The notes under the pieces: generated by a model
Told to the model about the DNA's origin: nothing
Databases searched by the model: none
What the model saw: only the letters and a program-made list of their open reading frames with translations
Position numbers and translations under genes: made by a program
Shown: positions 7,718-16,876 of the stretch, piece by piece
How the letters are laid out: the number at the start of each line of letters is the position of its first letter
How positions within the stretch are numbered: the first letter of the stretch is position 1
NCBI RefSeq assembly: GCF_041814905.1
Contig: NZ_JBGXYA010000053.1
Span: 1 to 64,000, forward strand
Direction of reading: 5' to 3'
Source of the DNA: Glaesserella sp041814905
GTDB lineage: Bacteria > Pseudomonadota > Gammaproteobacteria > Enterobacterales > Pasteurellaceae
DNA: 64,000 bases

Positions 7718-8230
7718 ATGGCTGTATTAGAGGTTTTAATTTACCCGGAAGATAATTTGGCAAAGGTTTGCCAACCCGTAGAAAAAATAGATGATGAATT
7801 ACGCGCGTTTATCGACGATATGTTTGATACCATGTATGATCACGAAGGTATCGGCTTAGCGGCACCGCAAGTGAATGTGCTAAAGCGTGTGGTGACCATC
7901 GACATTGAAGGCGATAAAACCAACCAAATCGTGTTGATTAACCCTGAAATTATCGAAAGCAGCGGTGAAGCCGGAATTGAAGAAGGCTGTTTGTCTATTC
8001 CCGGTTGCCGCGCCCTAGTGCCCCGTAAAGAAAAAGTCACGGTCAAAGCATTAAATCGCCAAGGTGAAGCGTTCACTTTCGAAGCGGACGGCTTATTGTC
8101 TATCTGTATTCAGCACGAAATCGACCACCTAAACGGCGTGTTGTTTGTTGATCACATTTCACAACTGAAACGCCAACGCATTCGCGAAAAAATGTTAAAA
8201 CTGAAAAAACAGCTGAAACGAGCGAAATAG
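7718..8230 (+). CDS. def: Peptide deformylase
   Basis: The 170 residues carry all three deformylase motifs: GIGLAAPQVN (about 44-53), EEGCLSIPG (about 88-96, metal-binding Cys) and QHEIDHLNG (about 131-139, two metal-binding His and the catalytic Glu). It removes the formyl group from nascent N-termini at the ribosome. In many relatives def is followed by fmt; here a glutathione S-transferase follows instead. The ribosome site is weak and overlaps the CRP-S-type box. Confidence 0.97.
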   Translation: MAVLEVLIYPEDNLAKVCQPVEKIDDELRAFIDDMFDTMYDHEGIGLAAPQVNVLKRVVTIDIEGDKTNQIVLINPEIIESSGEAGIEEGCLSIPGCRALVPRKEKVTVKALNRQGEAFTFEADGLLSICIQHEIDHLNGVLFVDHISQLKRQRIREKMLKLKKQLKRAK

Positions 8231-8236
8231 GTTGTT

Positions 8237-8246
8237 ACAAGCGGTC
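8237..8246 (+). repeat. Uptake signal after def
   Basis: ACAAGCGGTC followed by GGTTTGCGCC and a T-rich stretch, seven bases beyond the def stop. Confidence 0.8.
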
Positions 8247-8326
8247 GGTTTGCGCCGATTTTTTGCAAAAAGATAAACCGACTCTCAAAAGGTAAGCGAA
8301 GCGAACACATTATTTAAGGAGAGAAA

Positions 8327-8989
8327 ATGATTACCCTCTATGCACTCAAACAGTCACGAGCCTATCGCATCGCTTGGTTGTTAGAATTACTGGAATTAGA
8401 GTACAAACTTGAGTTATTTGAACGAGATAACCAAACTTTTCTTGCTCCTAAAGCGTTAAGTGAAATTCACCCTTTAGGTAAATCGCCGATTTTGAAAGAC
8501 GGAGAATTAGTGTTAACCGAAAGTGGAGCCATTGTTGAGTATTTACTGACACACTACGATTCACAACACCGTTTCAGACCGCACGTAGAAAGTACGGAAT
8601 ACCCGAATTACCTGTTCTGGATTCATTATGCCGAAGGTTCTCTGATGCCGTGGTTGATTATGTCTGTCATTTTTAAACGGATTAACGCACGCAAAATGTC
8701 GTTTATTGCCCGCCCTATCGTGCATAAATTGACAGCAACGGTCATGACCAATTTGATTATTCCGCAATTACGCACACATCTGAAATATGTGGAACAATCT
8801 TTAGCCAATAAAACATGGTTACTTGGCGAACAGCTCAGCGGCGCGGATATTATGATGAGCTTCCCTCTGCAAGCCATTGCACGCAACTCACCGCTTGATT
8901 TGCCGAATATCCGCGCGTATGTAGAACGTTTGGAACAAGAACCCCATTTTCAGCTGACCGAGCAAAAATTGGGTAAATTTGAACTTTAA
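8327..8989 (+). CDS. Glutathione S-transferase family protein
   Basis: The 220-residue protein has an N-terminal thioredoxin-like domain (MITLYALKQSRAYRIAWLLE, then HPLGKSPIL and LTESGAIVEYL at about 46-72, the glutathione-binding loop) and an all-helical C-terminal domain. The serine in KQSRAYR at about residue 10 is the likely thiol-activating residue, as in bacterial beta/omega-like members. AAGGAGAGAAA precedes the ATG. Substrate unknown; detoxification or thiol repair is likely. The window also encodes the glutathione synthase GshF. Confidence 0.88.
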   Translation: MITLYALKQSRAYRIAWLLELLELEYKLELFERDNQTFLAPKALSEIHPLGKSPILKDGELVLTESGAIVEYLLTHYDSQHRFRPHVESTEYPNYLFWIHYAEGSLMPWLIMSVIFKRINARKMSFIARPIVHKLTATVMTNLIIPQLRTHLKYVEQSLANKTWLLGEQLSGADIMMSFPLQAIARNSPLDLPNIRAYVERLEQEPHFQLTEQKLGKFEL

Positions 8990-8998
8990 CAAGCGGTC
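8989..8998 (+). repeat. Uptake signal overlapping the GST stop codon
   Basis: ACAAGCGGTC with a GTTTTTGCCG flank starts at the last base of the GST stop codon. Confidence 0.8.
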
Positions 8999-9074
8999 GT
9001 TTTTGCCGTATTTTTTGCAAAATGCAACGCAAACCCATCGCTTTCCCTTTAGTTAAATTGAAAGGAACATTTTT

Positions 9075-10001
9075 ATGATTATCGTAACAGGCGGCGCCGG
9101 TTTTATCGGCAGTAATATTGTCAAAGCGCTCAACGCAATTGGCAAAAAAGACATTTTAGTCGTGGACAATCTCAAAAACGGGGAAAAATTCATCAACTTG
9201 GTCGATTTGGATATTTCCGATTACCTCGACAAAGAAGATTTCATTGCTTCCGTTATTGCCGGAGATGATTTTGGTTATGTCGATGCGGTGTTCCATGAAG
9301 GGGCGTGTTCAGCCACCACTGAATGGGACGGTAAATATATGATGCAGAATAACTACGAGTATTCTAAAGAATTACTGCATTATTGTTTAGACCGTAATAT
9401 TCCGTTCTTCTATGCCTCAAGTGCTGCGACTTACGGCGGACGAACAAACAATTTTATTGAAGAACGTCAATTTGAAAGTCCGTTAAATGTTTACGGTTAC
9501 TCAAAATTTCTGTTTGACGAATATGTCCGCCGTATTCTACCGAGTGCTTACTCACCGGTTTGCGGTTTCAAATATTTCAACGTCTACGGTCCGCGCGAGC
9601 AACATAAAGGCTCAATGGCGAGCGTGGCGTTCCATTTAAACAATCAAATTCTGAAAGGCGAAAACCCGAAACTGTTCGCCGGCTCTGAAAACTTCCTGCG
9701 TGATTTCGTGTATGTTGAAGATGTCGCTCAAGTCAACATTTGGGCATGGCAAAATAAAATTTCAGGTATTTTTAACTTAGGCACGGGCAATGCGGAATCC
9801 TTCAAAGCCGTTGCCGAGGCGGTACTGGATTTCCATAAAAAAGGCGAAATCGAAACGATTCCGTTCCCTGAGCATTTAAAATCCCGCTATCAAGCTTTTA
9901 CTCAAGCAGACCTAACCAAACTGCGGGCTGCCGGCTACGACAAACCGTTCAAAACCGTCGCGGAAGGAACAAAGGCATATATGGCGTGGTTGAATCGATA
10001 A
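9075..10001 (+). CDS. hldD: ADP-L-glycero-D-manno-heptose 6-epimerase
   Basis: This 308-residue protein starts MIIVTGGAGFIGSNIVKALN, the NADP-binding Rossmann motif, and has the catalytic YGYSK (about 139-143). FKYFNVYGPREQHKGSMAS is typical of HldD (RfaD/GmhD). It performs the last step in making the heptose donor for the inner core of lipopolysaccharide or lipooligosaccharide. The length equals the E. coli enzyme (310). AAAGGAAC lies upstream. It is a single gene ending in a facing uptake-signal hairpin. Confidence 0.96.
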   Translation: MIIVTGGAGFIGSNIVKALNAIGKKDILVVDNLKNGEKFINLVDLDISDYLDKEDFIASVIAGDDFGYVDAVFHEGACSATTEWDGKYMMQNNYEYSKELLHYCLDRNIPFFYASSAATYGGRTNNFIEERQFESPLNVYGYSKFLFDEYVRRILPSAYSPVCGFKYFNVYGPREQHKGSMASVAFHLNNQILKGENPKLFAGSENFLRDFVYVEDVAQVNIWAWQNKISGIFNLGTGNAESFKAVAEAVLDFHKKGEIETIPFPEHLKSRYQAFTQADLTKLRAAGYDKPFKTVAEGTKAYMAWLNR

Positions 10002-10005
10002 TAAG

Positions 10006-10054
10006 ACAAGCGGTTGGTTTACTCGTGTGATGATAGATAATGTCAACCGCTTGT
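10006..10054. terminator. Facing uptake-signal hairpin between convergent genes
   Basis: ACAAGCGGTTG (10006-10016) pairs with CAACCGCTTGT (10044-10054), an 11-base stem between the hldD stop and the end of the ABC operon. It can serve both strands. It departs from the usual core by T instead of C at the tenth base, in both arms. Confidence 0.65.
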
Positions 10055-10058
10055 ATTG

Positions 10059-11153
10059 TTAGCTCCTTGCCAATGGAATTGTTAGCCCCGTGTGGTCAAA
10101 TAAATAGCAGCGTTCAATATCGAAGGAAAATTGAACTGTATCGTGGCGGTGAAGGTGATGCTCGCCACTGACTTCCACCACAAGCGGTTTGGACTCGCCT
10201 TGTTTAGCATGAATATAGCTAGTATTGCCGAGCTGTTCGACGGCATCGACGGTCATATTAATAGTAATATCACGTTCATTGCCTAAATGGATATGTTCCG
10301 GACGAATACCAAGGGACATCGGCAGATCAACCAGCTTTTGATCGTCTTTTAAAGTGAGTGTAATCGGTTCATTTTCTAAACCGCTTAAAGTGACTTCTCG
10401 ACCTTGTTGAGCAACCAAAGTAACCGGCACAAAATTCATTTTCGGCGAACCGATAAACCCCGCCACAAATTGATTCACTGGGTGATGATATAGCTCCATC
10501 GGTGAGCCGACTTGCTCTATTTTACCCGAGCGTAATACCACGATTTTATCCGCTAACGTCATTGCTTCCGTTTGGTCGTGGGTGACATAAATCATGGTGC
10601 TTCTAAGGGATTCATGTAAGTTTGCAATTTCCAAGCGCATCTGCACCCGTAATTCAGCATCTAGGTTGGAAAGCGGTTCATCAAATAAAAACACATCAGG
10701 ATTGCGTACAATCGCACGACCGATTGCGACACGCTGACGTTGTCCGCCGGAGAGTTGCGAGGGCTTGCGATTTAGCAGATGTTCCAATTGTAAAGTTTTC
10801 GCAGCATCACGAGCTTTTTGGTTAGCCGTTTCTTTGTCCATTCCGGAAACTTTTAGTCCGATACTCATATTTTCCAATACATTCATATGCGGATAAAGCG
10901 CGTAAGACTGAAATACCATTGCAATACCGCGTTGTGATGGGTCGAGTTTATTTACCACTTTATCACCAATACGGATTTCCCCGCTGGAAATTGTTTCCAA
11001 CCCTGCGATTAAACGCAGTAAAGTGGATTTTCCGCAGCCTGATGGTCCGACAAATACCACAAATTCACCGTCTTGAATCTCTAAATCAACATCAAAAATA
11101 GTCTGTACTTTGCCGAATATTTTATTCACGTTACTTAGTTTTAAATTTGCCAT
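10059..11153 (-). CDS. Sugar ABC transporter ATPase (UgpC/MsmX/MalK type)
   Basis: The 364 residues have Walker A GPSGCGKST (about 37-45), the signature LSGGQRQRVAIGRAI (about 134-148), Walker B VFLFDEPLSNLD and the H-loop YVTHDQTEAM, then a C-terminal OB-fold (TOBE) regulatory domain from about 240, as in MalK and UgpC. It powers the importer built by the two upstream permeases. It is the last gene of the GH32-LacI-binding protein-permease operon, so the substrate is probably sucrose or a fructo-oligosaccharide. ATPases of this type can serve several importers. Confidence 0.92.
   Translation of the reverse strand: MANLKLSNVNKIFGKVQTIFDVDLEIQDGEFVVFVGPSGCGKSTLLRLIAGLETISSGEIRIGDKVVNKLDPSQRGIAMVFQSYALYPHMNVLENMSIGLKVSGMDKETANQKARDAAKTLQLEHLLNRKPSQLSGGQRQRVAIGRAIVRNPDVFLFDEPLSNLDAELRVQMRLEIANLHESLRSTMIYVTHDQTEAMTLADKIVVLRSGKIEQVGSPMELYHHPVNQFVAGFIGSPKMNFVPVTLVAQQGREVTLSGLENEPITLTLKDDQKLVDLPMSLGIRPEHIHLGNERDITINMTVDAVEQLGNTSYIHAKQGESKPLVVEVSGEHHLHRHDTVQFSFDIERCYLFDHTGLTIPLARS
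10180..10188 (+). repeat. Uptake signal core inside the ABC ATPase gene
   Basis: A single ACAAGCGGT core in the stretch encoding the C-terminal regulatory domain. Confidence 0.65.
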
Positions 11154-11166
11154 ATTAAACTCCTGA

Positions 11167-12000
11167 TTATCCTTTTACTGATGCGCCGGTAATACTTGTG
11201 ACGAATTGTTTTTGTACCATTAAGAAAAATAGAATCACCGGTACAATCATACAAACGGCAAATGCCATGACATTCCCCATAAAGGTTTGGTTTGAACCAA
11301 AGAAACTTGCCATTGCGACAGAAAGCGGTCGAACTTCAGGTCCGCGTGTAACCATAATCGGCCAAAGATAGGCGTTCCAAATTGCAAGGAAATGAAGAAT
11401 TGCAACAGTAACGGTAACCGGTTTGGACGACGGCATACCGATATGACGATAAATTTGGAATAGGTTGAATCCGTCCACTTTCGCTGCATCAATTAAATCT
11501 TTTGGAATTCGGCTAAAAAATTGATAAAACAGGAATATATAGAACGCATTGACTGCCACAGGCAGAATTTGCACCAAATAAGTATCGATAATACCAGCAC
11601 GGCTGACCATAAGCAGCTGAGGGATGACCAAAGATTCCCCCGGGATTGCTAATACGCCGATAACTAATAACAATAAATACCGACGGATTCGACTTTCCCC
11701 CCACGCTAATGCAAATGCTGCCATTGAGCTGATTACAATCGAGATAAATAAGGTAGAAAGGGTTATCACCACTGTATTCCATAAGTATTTGAAGAACGGA
11801 TGTTGTGGGTTGTTCCAAATTTCATGGAAGTTATCCAGTGAAAAGCGGGTTGGGATAAAAGCACGCCACGTCCCCATAATTTGCTGAATTTCAGTATTGT
11901 CAGGGTTAAGACTTAAGGTGATTGCCATCATTAATGGAATCAGTACATAAAGTGATAAAATAATGGCGAAAACGTAATTGAGATATGTTGAAATTCTCAT
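11167..12000 (-). CDS. Sugar ABC transporter permease (MalG type)
   Basis: The 277-residue protein has six predicted membrane segments, an N-terminal one (YLNYVFAIILSLYVLIPLMM) and the cytoplasmic EAA loop DAAKVDGFNLFQIYRHIGMP at about 185-204, which docks the ATPase. It is the second permease of a carbohydrate-uptake type 1 importer. It begins 12 bases after the first permease gene. Confidence 0.92.
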   Translation of the reverse strand: MRISTYLNYVFAIILSLYVLIPLMMAITLSLNPDNTEIQQIMGTWRAFIPTRFSLDNFHEIWNNPQHPFFKYLWNTVVITLSTLFISIVISSMAAFALAWGESRIRRYLLLLVIGVLAIPGESLVIPQLLMVSRAGIIDTYLVQILPVAVNAFYIFLFYQFFSRIPKDLIDAAKVDGFNLFQIYRHIGMPSSKPVTVTVAILHFLAIWNAYLWPIMVTRGPEVRPLSVAMASFFGSNQTFMGNVMAFAVCMIVPVILFFLMVQKQFVTSITGASVKG

Positions 12001-12012
12001 CCTGCGCTCCTG

Positions 12013-12888
12013 TTATTCATTTTTCATCAATAAGCGTTGCACTATGCCAAGGGTTGCAACGGAGATAAAGAAAATGACCGATACTGCAGATGCAAAACCG
12101 ATTCGCTGGGATGAATAACCGTTGTCAAACATATATTGAATAATCGTCAGGGTTGCACCTTCCGGTCCGCCGCCGGTCAAAATATTGACTTGTGTAAACA
12201 GACTTAATGCACCAATAGTAGTAATGATGATCACAAAAATATTGGTGTTGCGTAACCCCGGTAAGGTGATATAACGAAATTTATGCCATGCATTGAAGCC
12301 GTCGATGGAGGCTGCTTCATAGCGATCCATCGGAATTTCCTGCAAACCAGCTAAGTAAATCAACATTTGGAATGGGAAGGTTGCCCACATCGATAACAAC
12401 ACTATCGAAAACATTGCTTTGCCTTTGTCTCCAAGCCAATCTATCGGATCGATAAACGGAATAACGGTTTGTAATGCACCGTTAAGCAAACCATCGGGAT
12501 AAATAAATAGCGCTGACCAAATTGCGGTGATGACGGTCATCGGCATTAATAAAGGTAATAATGCAATAGAGCGAAATACTGCCAAGCCTTTTATTTTGCT
12601 GTTTAATAACATGGCTGAACCCAATGACACACTTAATTGCAACGGAATTACCCAAATTGCAAAATAGACCGTGTTTTTGACCGCTTGCCAAAATTCTGGA
12701 TCGGTTAGAATACGCTCGTAATTATCCAGTCCGACAAATTTGGTCGGAATCGGACGTGGAATTAACCGTTCATTGGTAAAGGAAAAATAAACGGATAGTA
12801 AAAACGGAATAAAAATGAAGACCGTGAGAAATAGAAATGCAGGAAGCAACATTCCCATCTCCGGCAGATATTTTTTGACTTTTTGCAT
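12013..12888 (-). CDS. Sugar ABC transporter permease (MalF/UgpA type)
   Basis: The 291 residues start with a short cytoplasmic region, then six membrane segments. The EAA loop EAASIDGFNAWHKFRYITLP at about 189-208 is clear. It lacks the large periplasmic insert of MalF and looks like UgpA or other CUT1 permeases. It is placed between the binding protein and the second permease. A hairpin at 12911-12927 separates it from the binding protein gene. Confidence 0.92.
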   Translation of the reverse strand: MQKVKKYLPEMGMLLPAFLFLTVFIFIPFLLSVYFSFTNERLIPRPIPTKFVGLDNYERILTDPEFWQAVKNTVYFAIWVIPLQLSVSLGSAMLLNSKIKGLAVFRSIALLPLLMPMTVITAIWSALFIYPDGLLNGALQTVIPFIDPIDWLGDKGKAMFSIVLLSMWATFPFQMLIYLAGLQEIPMDRYEAASIDGFNAWHKFRYITLPGLRNTNIFVIIITTIGALSLFTQVNILTGGGPEGATLTIIQYMFDNGYSSQRIGFASAVSVIFFISVATLGIVQRLLMKNE

Positions 12889-12910
12889 ATTTCACCTCAA
12901 ATGCTAAACA

Positions 12911-12927
12911 GGTGGGCAAAGCCCACC
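12911..12927 (-). promoter_or_regulatory. Stem-loop after the binding-protein gene
   Basis: GGTGGGC and GCCCACC form a seven-base-pair stem with a three-base loop in the 45-base gap between binding protein and permease genes. There is no T run, so it probably stabilises the upstream mRNA or reduces readthrough, as often seen after binding-protein genes. Confidence 0.55.
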
Positions 12928-12933
12928 CGATGG

Positions 12934-14199
12934 CTATTTATCAAACGGAGGGTAGCCGTCGTTATCTTCAATATCACGATCGATATTTTTCGCCGCTTTT
13001 TGTAATTCTGTCTTCGGTGATGCTCCGTTCAAAATATTTTCCATTGCTTTACCGAATTCTTTGGTTAATACCGGATAAGCAGGGTGAATCGGGCGAACTA
13101 ATGCAATCTGCTCTGCCTGTTGAGCCAGCATATTCAACTTACCACCTTTAGCAAATAAAGGGGTTTCGGCAATGGCATCTTTACGCCCCGGAATGTAGCC
13201 GGTGTATTTCGCCCATTCTTTTACTTGATCTTTGGATAATGCAAAGTTCAGGAATTTAGCTACTTCATTATCTTTTTTTGACGTGCTGGATACCGCCCAA
13301 CCCCAGCCGCCATTTGGTGAAAATGCTTTTGCACCTAGTTTTGGTGTTGGAATCAACACTAAATCCTCCCCTAAAGATTCATTGAATGTCGGCCACATCC
13401 AGTTACCAATCCAAGCTAGAGCGGCAGTTTTATCACTAAAGAAACGGTTTGCTCCGGCAGTTTTTGGTACGGTATATCCTTTTTTCACCCAAGTTTGCAT
13501 TTTTTCTGCGGCATCAATGGTTGCATTGGAGTTGATAGATCCCTCAGCACGTTTGGTTTCGGCATTTAAGATATTACCGCCGTTCGATACCACCAAAGGA
13601 AAATAGCCGTAAGTCATCCATTCACCAGCCATGCCGACGTTGAAGTCCAATGGCCATTTCACACCGTCTACTTTTGATAATTTTTCCAGCACATCACTGA
13701 ATTGTTCATAAGTCCATGCATCCTCAACGGAAGTTGGAAGACTGATTCCCGCCGCCTCCAAGTATTTTTTATTACCCCATAATAAAACCGAGGAATCCCC
13801 CATGCCTAACATATAAAGTTTGTTATCCGGCGGATAGGTCCCTTGGGATATCAACCCCGGAATAGTTTGTTCCAGTATCTCTTTATCCAGCATTTCATCG
13901 ATTGGTTTTAACATGCCTGACCACGTATAGTTCGCCATATTCGGACCATCTACAAATAATATATCCGGCATATCTTTTGCCATCCACGCAGCTTGAACGG
14001 CATCGTTGAGGCTTGGAATGGCTTTGAGCTGTACACTGATATTTTCAGCTTTATATTTTTCGTTAAACTTCTGTTCGAGTTGCTGGAAAAACGGCGCTTC
14101 GATTTTGGCGTCAATCACCCATGCCGTGATTTGGTCGGCAAAAGCAACGTTTGATAAGGATAAAGCGGTAAATAGCGCAAGTTTGTTAGACTTTTTCAT
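12934..14199 (-). CDS. Sugar ABC transporter periplasmic binding protein
   Basis: The 421-residue protein has a signal peptide (MKKSNKLALFTALSLSNVAFA, cut before DQITAW). The rest resembles family 1 extracellular binding proteins: AKDMPDILFVDGPNMANYTW and the C-terminal NGGWGWAVSSTSKKDNEVAK. There is no lipobox, so it is likely free in the periplasm. It captures the sugar for the two permeases downstream. Its ribosome site AAGGAG lies at the end of the LacI gene 9 bases upstream, so the two are translated closely together. Confidence 0.92.
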   Translation of the reverse strand: MKKSNKLALFTALSLSNVAFADQITAWVIDAKIEAPFFQQLEQKFNEKYKAENISVQLKAIPSLNDAVQAAWMAKDMPDILFVDGPNMANYTWSGMLKPIDEMLDKEILEQTIPGLISQGTYPPDNKLYMLGMGDSSVLLWGNKKYLEAAGISLPTSVEDAWTYEQFSDVLEKLSKVDGVKWPLDFNVGMAGEWMTYGYFPLVVSNGGNILNAETKRAEGSINSNATIDAAEKMQTWVKKGYTVPKTAGANRFFSDKTAALAWIGNWMWPTFNESLGEDLVLIPTPKLGAKAFSPNGGWGWAVSSTSKKDNEVAKFLNFALSKDQVKEWAKYTGYIPGRKDAIAETPLFAKGGKLNMLAQQAEQIALVRPIHPAYPVLTKEFGKAMENILNGASPKTELQKAAKNIDRDIEDNDGYPPFDK

Positions 14200-14208
14200 A
14201 TAAACTCC

Positions 14209-15153
14209 TTAACGAATGATTAATTTAGGAAGTAACAGCTGAGGTTGGAAAGCGTCAGACTTGGCGTTTTTCAAAGCCTCAATCATCAGCTCAAAACCGG
14301 TATGTGCAATTTCTCTCATAGGTTGAGAAATCGTGCTAAATTTCATTAAGCGGGAAATGATCGTATTGTCAAAACCGACAATCGAAATTTCAGGCAGTGG
14401 CTGCTCAAAGGCTTGGCAAGTTTCCAATACTTGCTGAATCAATACATCATTACTACAGCCAAAAGCCGTTACCTTATATTGAAATATCGCACTTTTCAAA
14501 AAATCGGCTAACGACGTTTTTTCATGCGTGTTTAAACAATGTTCCGTTTTAAGCAGGTAACCTTGTTCCGACAAATATTGGGCGAAACCGTGATATTTAT
14601 CATCAAAGGGATCCATAATACCGATATAACCGATTACCGAATGTCCTGCTGAAAGCAAATGCGCAGCAATTTGTCTGCCACCGTTTTGGTGATCGGTTGA
14701 CACGGATGGCAATTTGGTGGCGCTGCGGGTTAAGATAACCGTTTGATATTTGAATTGATTTAAGCGATCTTGATAACCTTCGGACATATCTCCTACAGGC
14801 ACTAAAAAAACACCGTCAACTTCATGAGCCTCACATTCGTGCAAGGCGATCAACTCTTGTCTGGCATTATTTTTGCTGTTAAAAAACAGAATACAGCGTC
14901 CATGCAAGTAAGATTCTTGTTCCAACACTTCCAGTAAATCTGCAAAAAAAGGATTAGAAATATTCGGAAAAATGACGCCGAATAAGTTAGTCATTTTTTT
15001 CGGTTTGATTTTTACCTGATAATCTAATGCGTTAATGGCTTGCATCACATTACGCAAGCTTTCCGGAGATAACGTCTCAGGTGAATTTAATGCCCGGGAA
15101 ACCGTTGCAATCGAGACGCCTGCAAAAGCTGCTACCTCTCTTACCGTTGCCAT
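14209..15153 (-). CDS. LacI family transcriptional regulator of the sugar operon
   Basis: The 314 residues begin with a LacI helix-turn-helix (TVREVAAFAGVSIATVSRAL, residues 3-22) and the hinge helix region, then a periplasmic-binding-protein-like effector domain (VIFPNISNPFFADLLEVLEQ from about 60). The gene sits inside the operon, between the GH32 and binding protein genes, so it probably controls itself and its operon in response to the sugar. A candidate operator is the inverted repeat at 16725-16757. Confidence 0.9.
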   Translation of the reverse strand: MATVREVAAFAGVSIATVSRALNSPETLSPESLRNVMQAINALDYQVKIKPKKMTNLFGVIFPNISNPFFADLLEVLEQESYLHGRCILFFNSKNNARQELIALHECEAHEVDGVFLVPVGDMSEGYQDRLNQFKYQTVILTRSATKLPSVSTDHQNGGRQIAAHLLSAGHSVIGYIGIMDPFDDKYHGFAQYLSEQGYLLKTEHCLNTHEKTSLADFLKSAIFQYKVTAFGCSNDVLIQQVLETCQAFEQPLPEISIVGFDNTIISRLMKFSTISQPMREIAHTGFELMIEALKNAKSDAFQPQLLLPKLIIR

Positions 15154-15175
15154 AACTGTGCCTCAATAATATTTT

Positions 15176-16600
15176 CTACTCTTCAATAATAGCGAATTCC
15201 AATGTTTGCCAATCACCGCTCAATTGCGGCGTGGTTTTTGTTTGCGCAGGGAATGCTAATTGGCTGATACTGACTTTCCCGTTGCCAAAATGGAATTCCG
15301 TTAATCCGTGATCCACTAACAATTCAAAATCAAAACATTTACCACTGAAAGCTTGGTTGACTTGATAATGGTGCGGGAATTTTTGTCGCATCACATCATC
15401 TTTACCTTGATAGCAACGGAATAGTTCGAAGATCACCGCGTCATCGGTTTTATGCAAACAGATCGACAATTCACCGTCAAACAGCGTAATACAAGCGGTC
15501 TGTTTCTCGGCAAAATTTACGAATCCTTTTAAGTAAAATACATGAGCGTGTAACCCGTTTAAGACAGAATCCGTTTTTTGGAGGAGGACGCCTTGTAACA
15601 TCTCAGAAGCGAAAGTTTGATGTAGGTGGTCTCCGTTTTCGTTCTGTACAAGGCGAAATTCTTTCACAGCAGTCATTGAACTTCGGAAACATTCGGTGTC
15701 GGTATTACGTGCATATTGCCAATTACTGAACCAAGAAATGCCGACATGGCGTTGATTAGGTGCATTAAACCACGTTTGAGTAGCGTAATAATCGCGACCG
15801 ATATCCAACCATTTTACTTCAGAGGCTGGAGCATTGTTACGGAAGGTTTCACCGTCAAAATCACCGACAAAATATTGCGTACCGGAGCTATCTTCAAAGC
15901 ACCCACTACCAATGCCGACAATTAGTACCCATTTGGTTTTACCGTTTGTTAACGGCATTTCAAATAAATCAGGGCATTCCCACGGACCTTGACTATGGAA
16001 GCCGTCCTGTTGCCCGAATTCGCTGGTTTTCTGCCAATCAATTAAATTTTTGGAACGATAAAAACCGATAGATTGACCACAAGTCACCACCATAATCCAA
16101 TGTTGGCTCGCTTCGTGCCAAATTACTTTCGGATCACGAAAACAACCGATAAACGGATTGCTGACAACCGGATTACCGTGATATTTCTGCCAATGCATAC
16201 CGCCATCCGTGCTATAGGCTACGCATTGGCTTTGGATATCTATCATTTTATGTTGCGGCAAATTCAGGCTTGCGGTGTAAAACGCCACTAAATTATTGCA
16301 AGATTTCTCTTTAAACAGACCGCTTGTATTCTGTTGATCAATTACCGCACTGCCTGAAAAGATATAACCGAGTACATCAGGCGCAAGGGCAATCGGGAGA
16401 TGTTGCCACGTTACCAAATCGGTAGAAACCGCATGCCCCCAATGCATTGGTCCCCACACCGTATCCATCGGATAATGCTGATAAAACAAATGCCAAACCC
16501 CGTTACTGTAAACCAATCCATTTGGATCGTTCATCCAGCCGAACAGCGGTGAAAAATGGAGTGTCGGACGGTATTGTTCTACGTAAGGAAAATTACTCAT
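15176..16600 (-). CDS. GH32 beta-fructosidase (sucrose or sucrose-6-phosphate hydrolase)
   Basis: The 474-residue protein carries the GH32 motifs: WMNDPNG (about 22-28, catalytic nucleophile Asp), GCFRDPK (about 152-158, RDP motif) and WECPDLF (about 207-213, acid/base Glu), with a C-terminal beta-sandwich. No signal peptide is present, so it acts in the cytosol. Its partner here is an ABC importer rather than a PTS permease, which would deliver unphosphorylated sugar. The true substrate may therefore be sucrose or a short fructan rather than sucrose 6-phosphate. First gene of the operon. Confidence 0.88.
   Translation of the reverse strand: MSNFPYVEQYRPTLHFSPLFGWMNDPNGLVYSNGVWHLFYQHYPMDTVWGPMHWGHAVSTDLVTWQHLPIALAPDVLGYIFSGSAVIDQQNTSGLFKEKSCNNLVAFYTASLNLPQHKMIDIQSQCVAYSTDGGMHWQKYHGNPVVSNPFIGCFRDPKVIWHEASQHWIMVVTCGQSIGFYRSKNLIDWQKTSEFGQQDGFHSQGPWECPDLFEMPLTNGKTKWVLIVGIGSGCFEDSSGTQYFVGDFDGETFRNNAPASEVKWLDIGRDYYATQTWFNAPNQRHVGISWFSNWQYARNTDTECFRSSMTAVKEFRLVQNENGDHLHQTFASEMLQGVLLQKTDSVLNGLHAHVFYLKGFVNFAEKQTACITLFDGELSICLHKTDDAVIFELFRCYQGKDDVMRQKFPHHYQVNQAFSGKCFDFELLVDHGLTEFHFGNGKVSISQLAFPAQTKTTPQLSGDWQTLEFAIIEE
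15491..15500 (+). repeat. Uptake signal inside the GH32 gene
   Basis: ACAAGCGGTC followed by TGTTTCTCGGCAAAATT; one of two full cores within this gene (the other is at 16318-16327). Confidence 0.75.
16318..16327 (-). repeat. Uptake signal inside the GH32 gene
   Basis: GACCGCTTGT on the plus strand, in the N-terminal third of the coding region. Confidence 0.75.
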
Positions 16601-16724
16601 ATCATTGCCTCTTCAATCATCCTGAATGGAAAATATCATGGCAAAAAGAAAATAGGTGGCTATAGGTGAAGAGAGATTCCTGAAGGAATTTGCTCCAAAT
16701 CGAGTAATTTGTGGTGAAAATGTG

Positions 16725-16757
16725 ATGTAACAATCAAAATTTGTTTCATTGTTACAT
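16725..16757. promoter_or_regulatory. Inverted repeat between GH32 and HAD genes, candidate operator
   Basis: ATGTAACAAT (16725-16734) and ATTGTTACAT (16748-16757) are perfect 10-base arms separated by 13 bases. It lies 125 bp before the GH32 ATG and 120 bp before the divergent HAD gene. The arms are about two helical turns apart, suiting a dimeric regulator. It is not a standard CG-centred LacI operator, so the binder is uncertain. Confidence 0.55.
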
Positions 16758-16768
16758 AACATGGAGAT

Positions 16769-16778
16769 ACAAGCGGTC
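16769..16778 (+). repeat. Uptake signal in the GH32/HAD intergenic region
   Basis: ACAAGCGGTC with a TGTTTTTACTC flank, 12 bases after the inverted repeat. Confidence 0.8.
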
Positions 16779-16876
16779 TGTTTTTACTCAAATTTTGCAA
16801 TTTTTGAGTATTCGTTCGGAAAATCGGCGTAAAATAGTGAGAATTGTGCAAGCCTTCACGTTCAAAAGGTGTTTAT

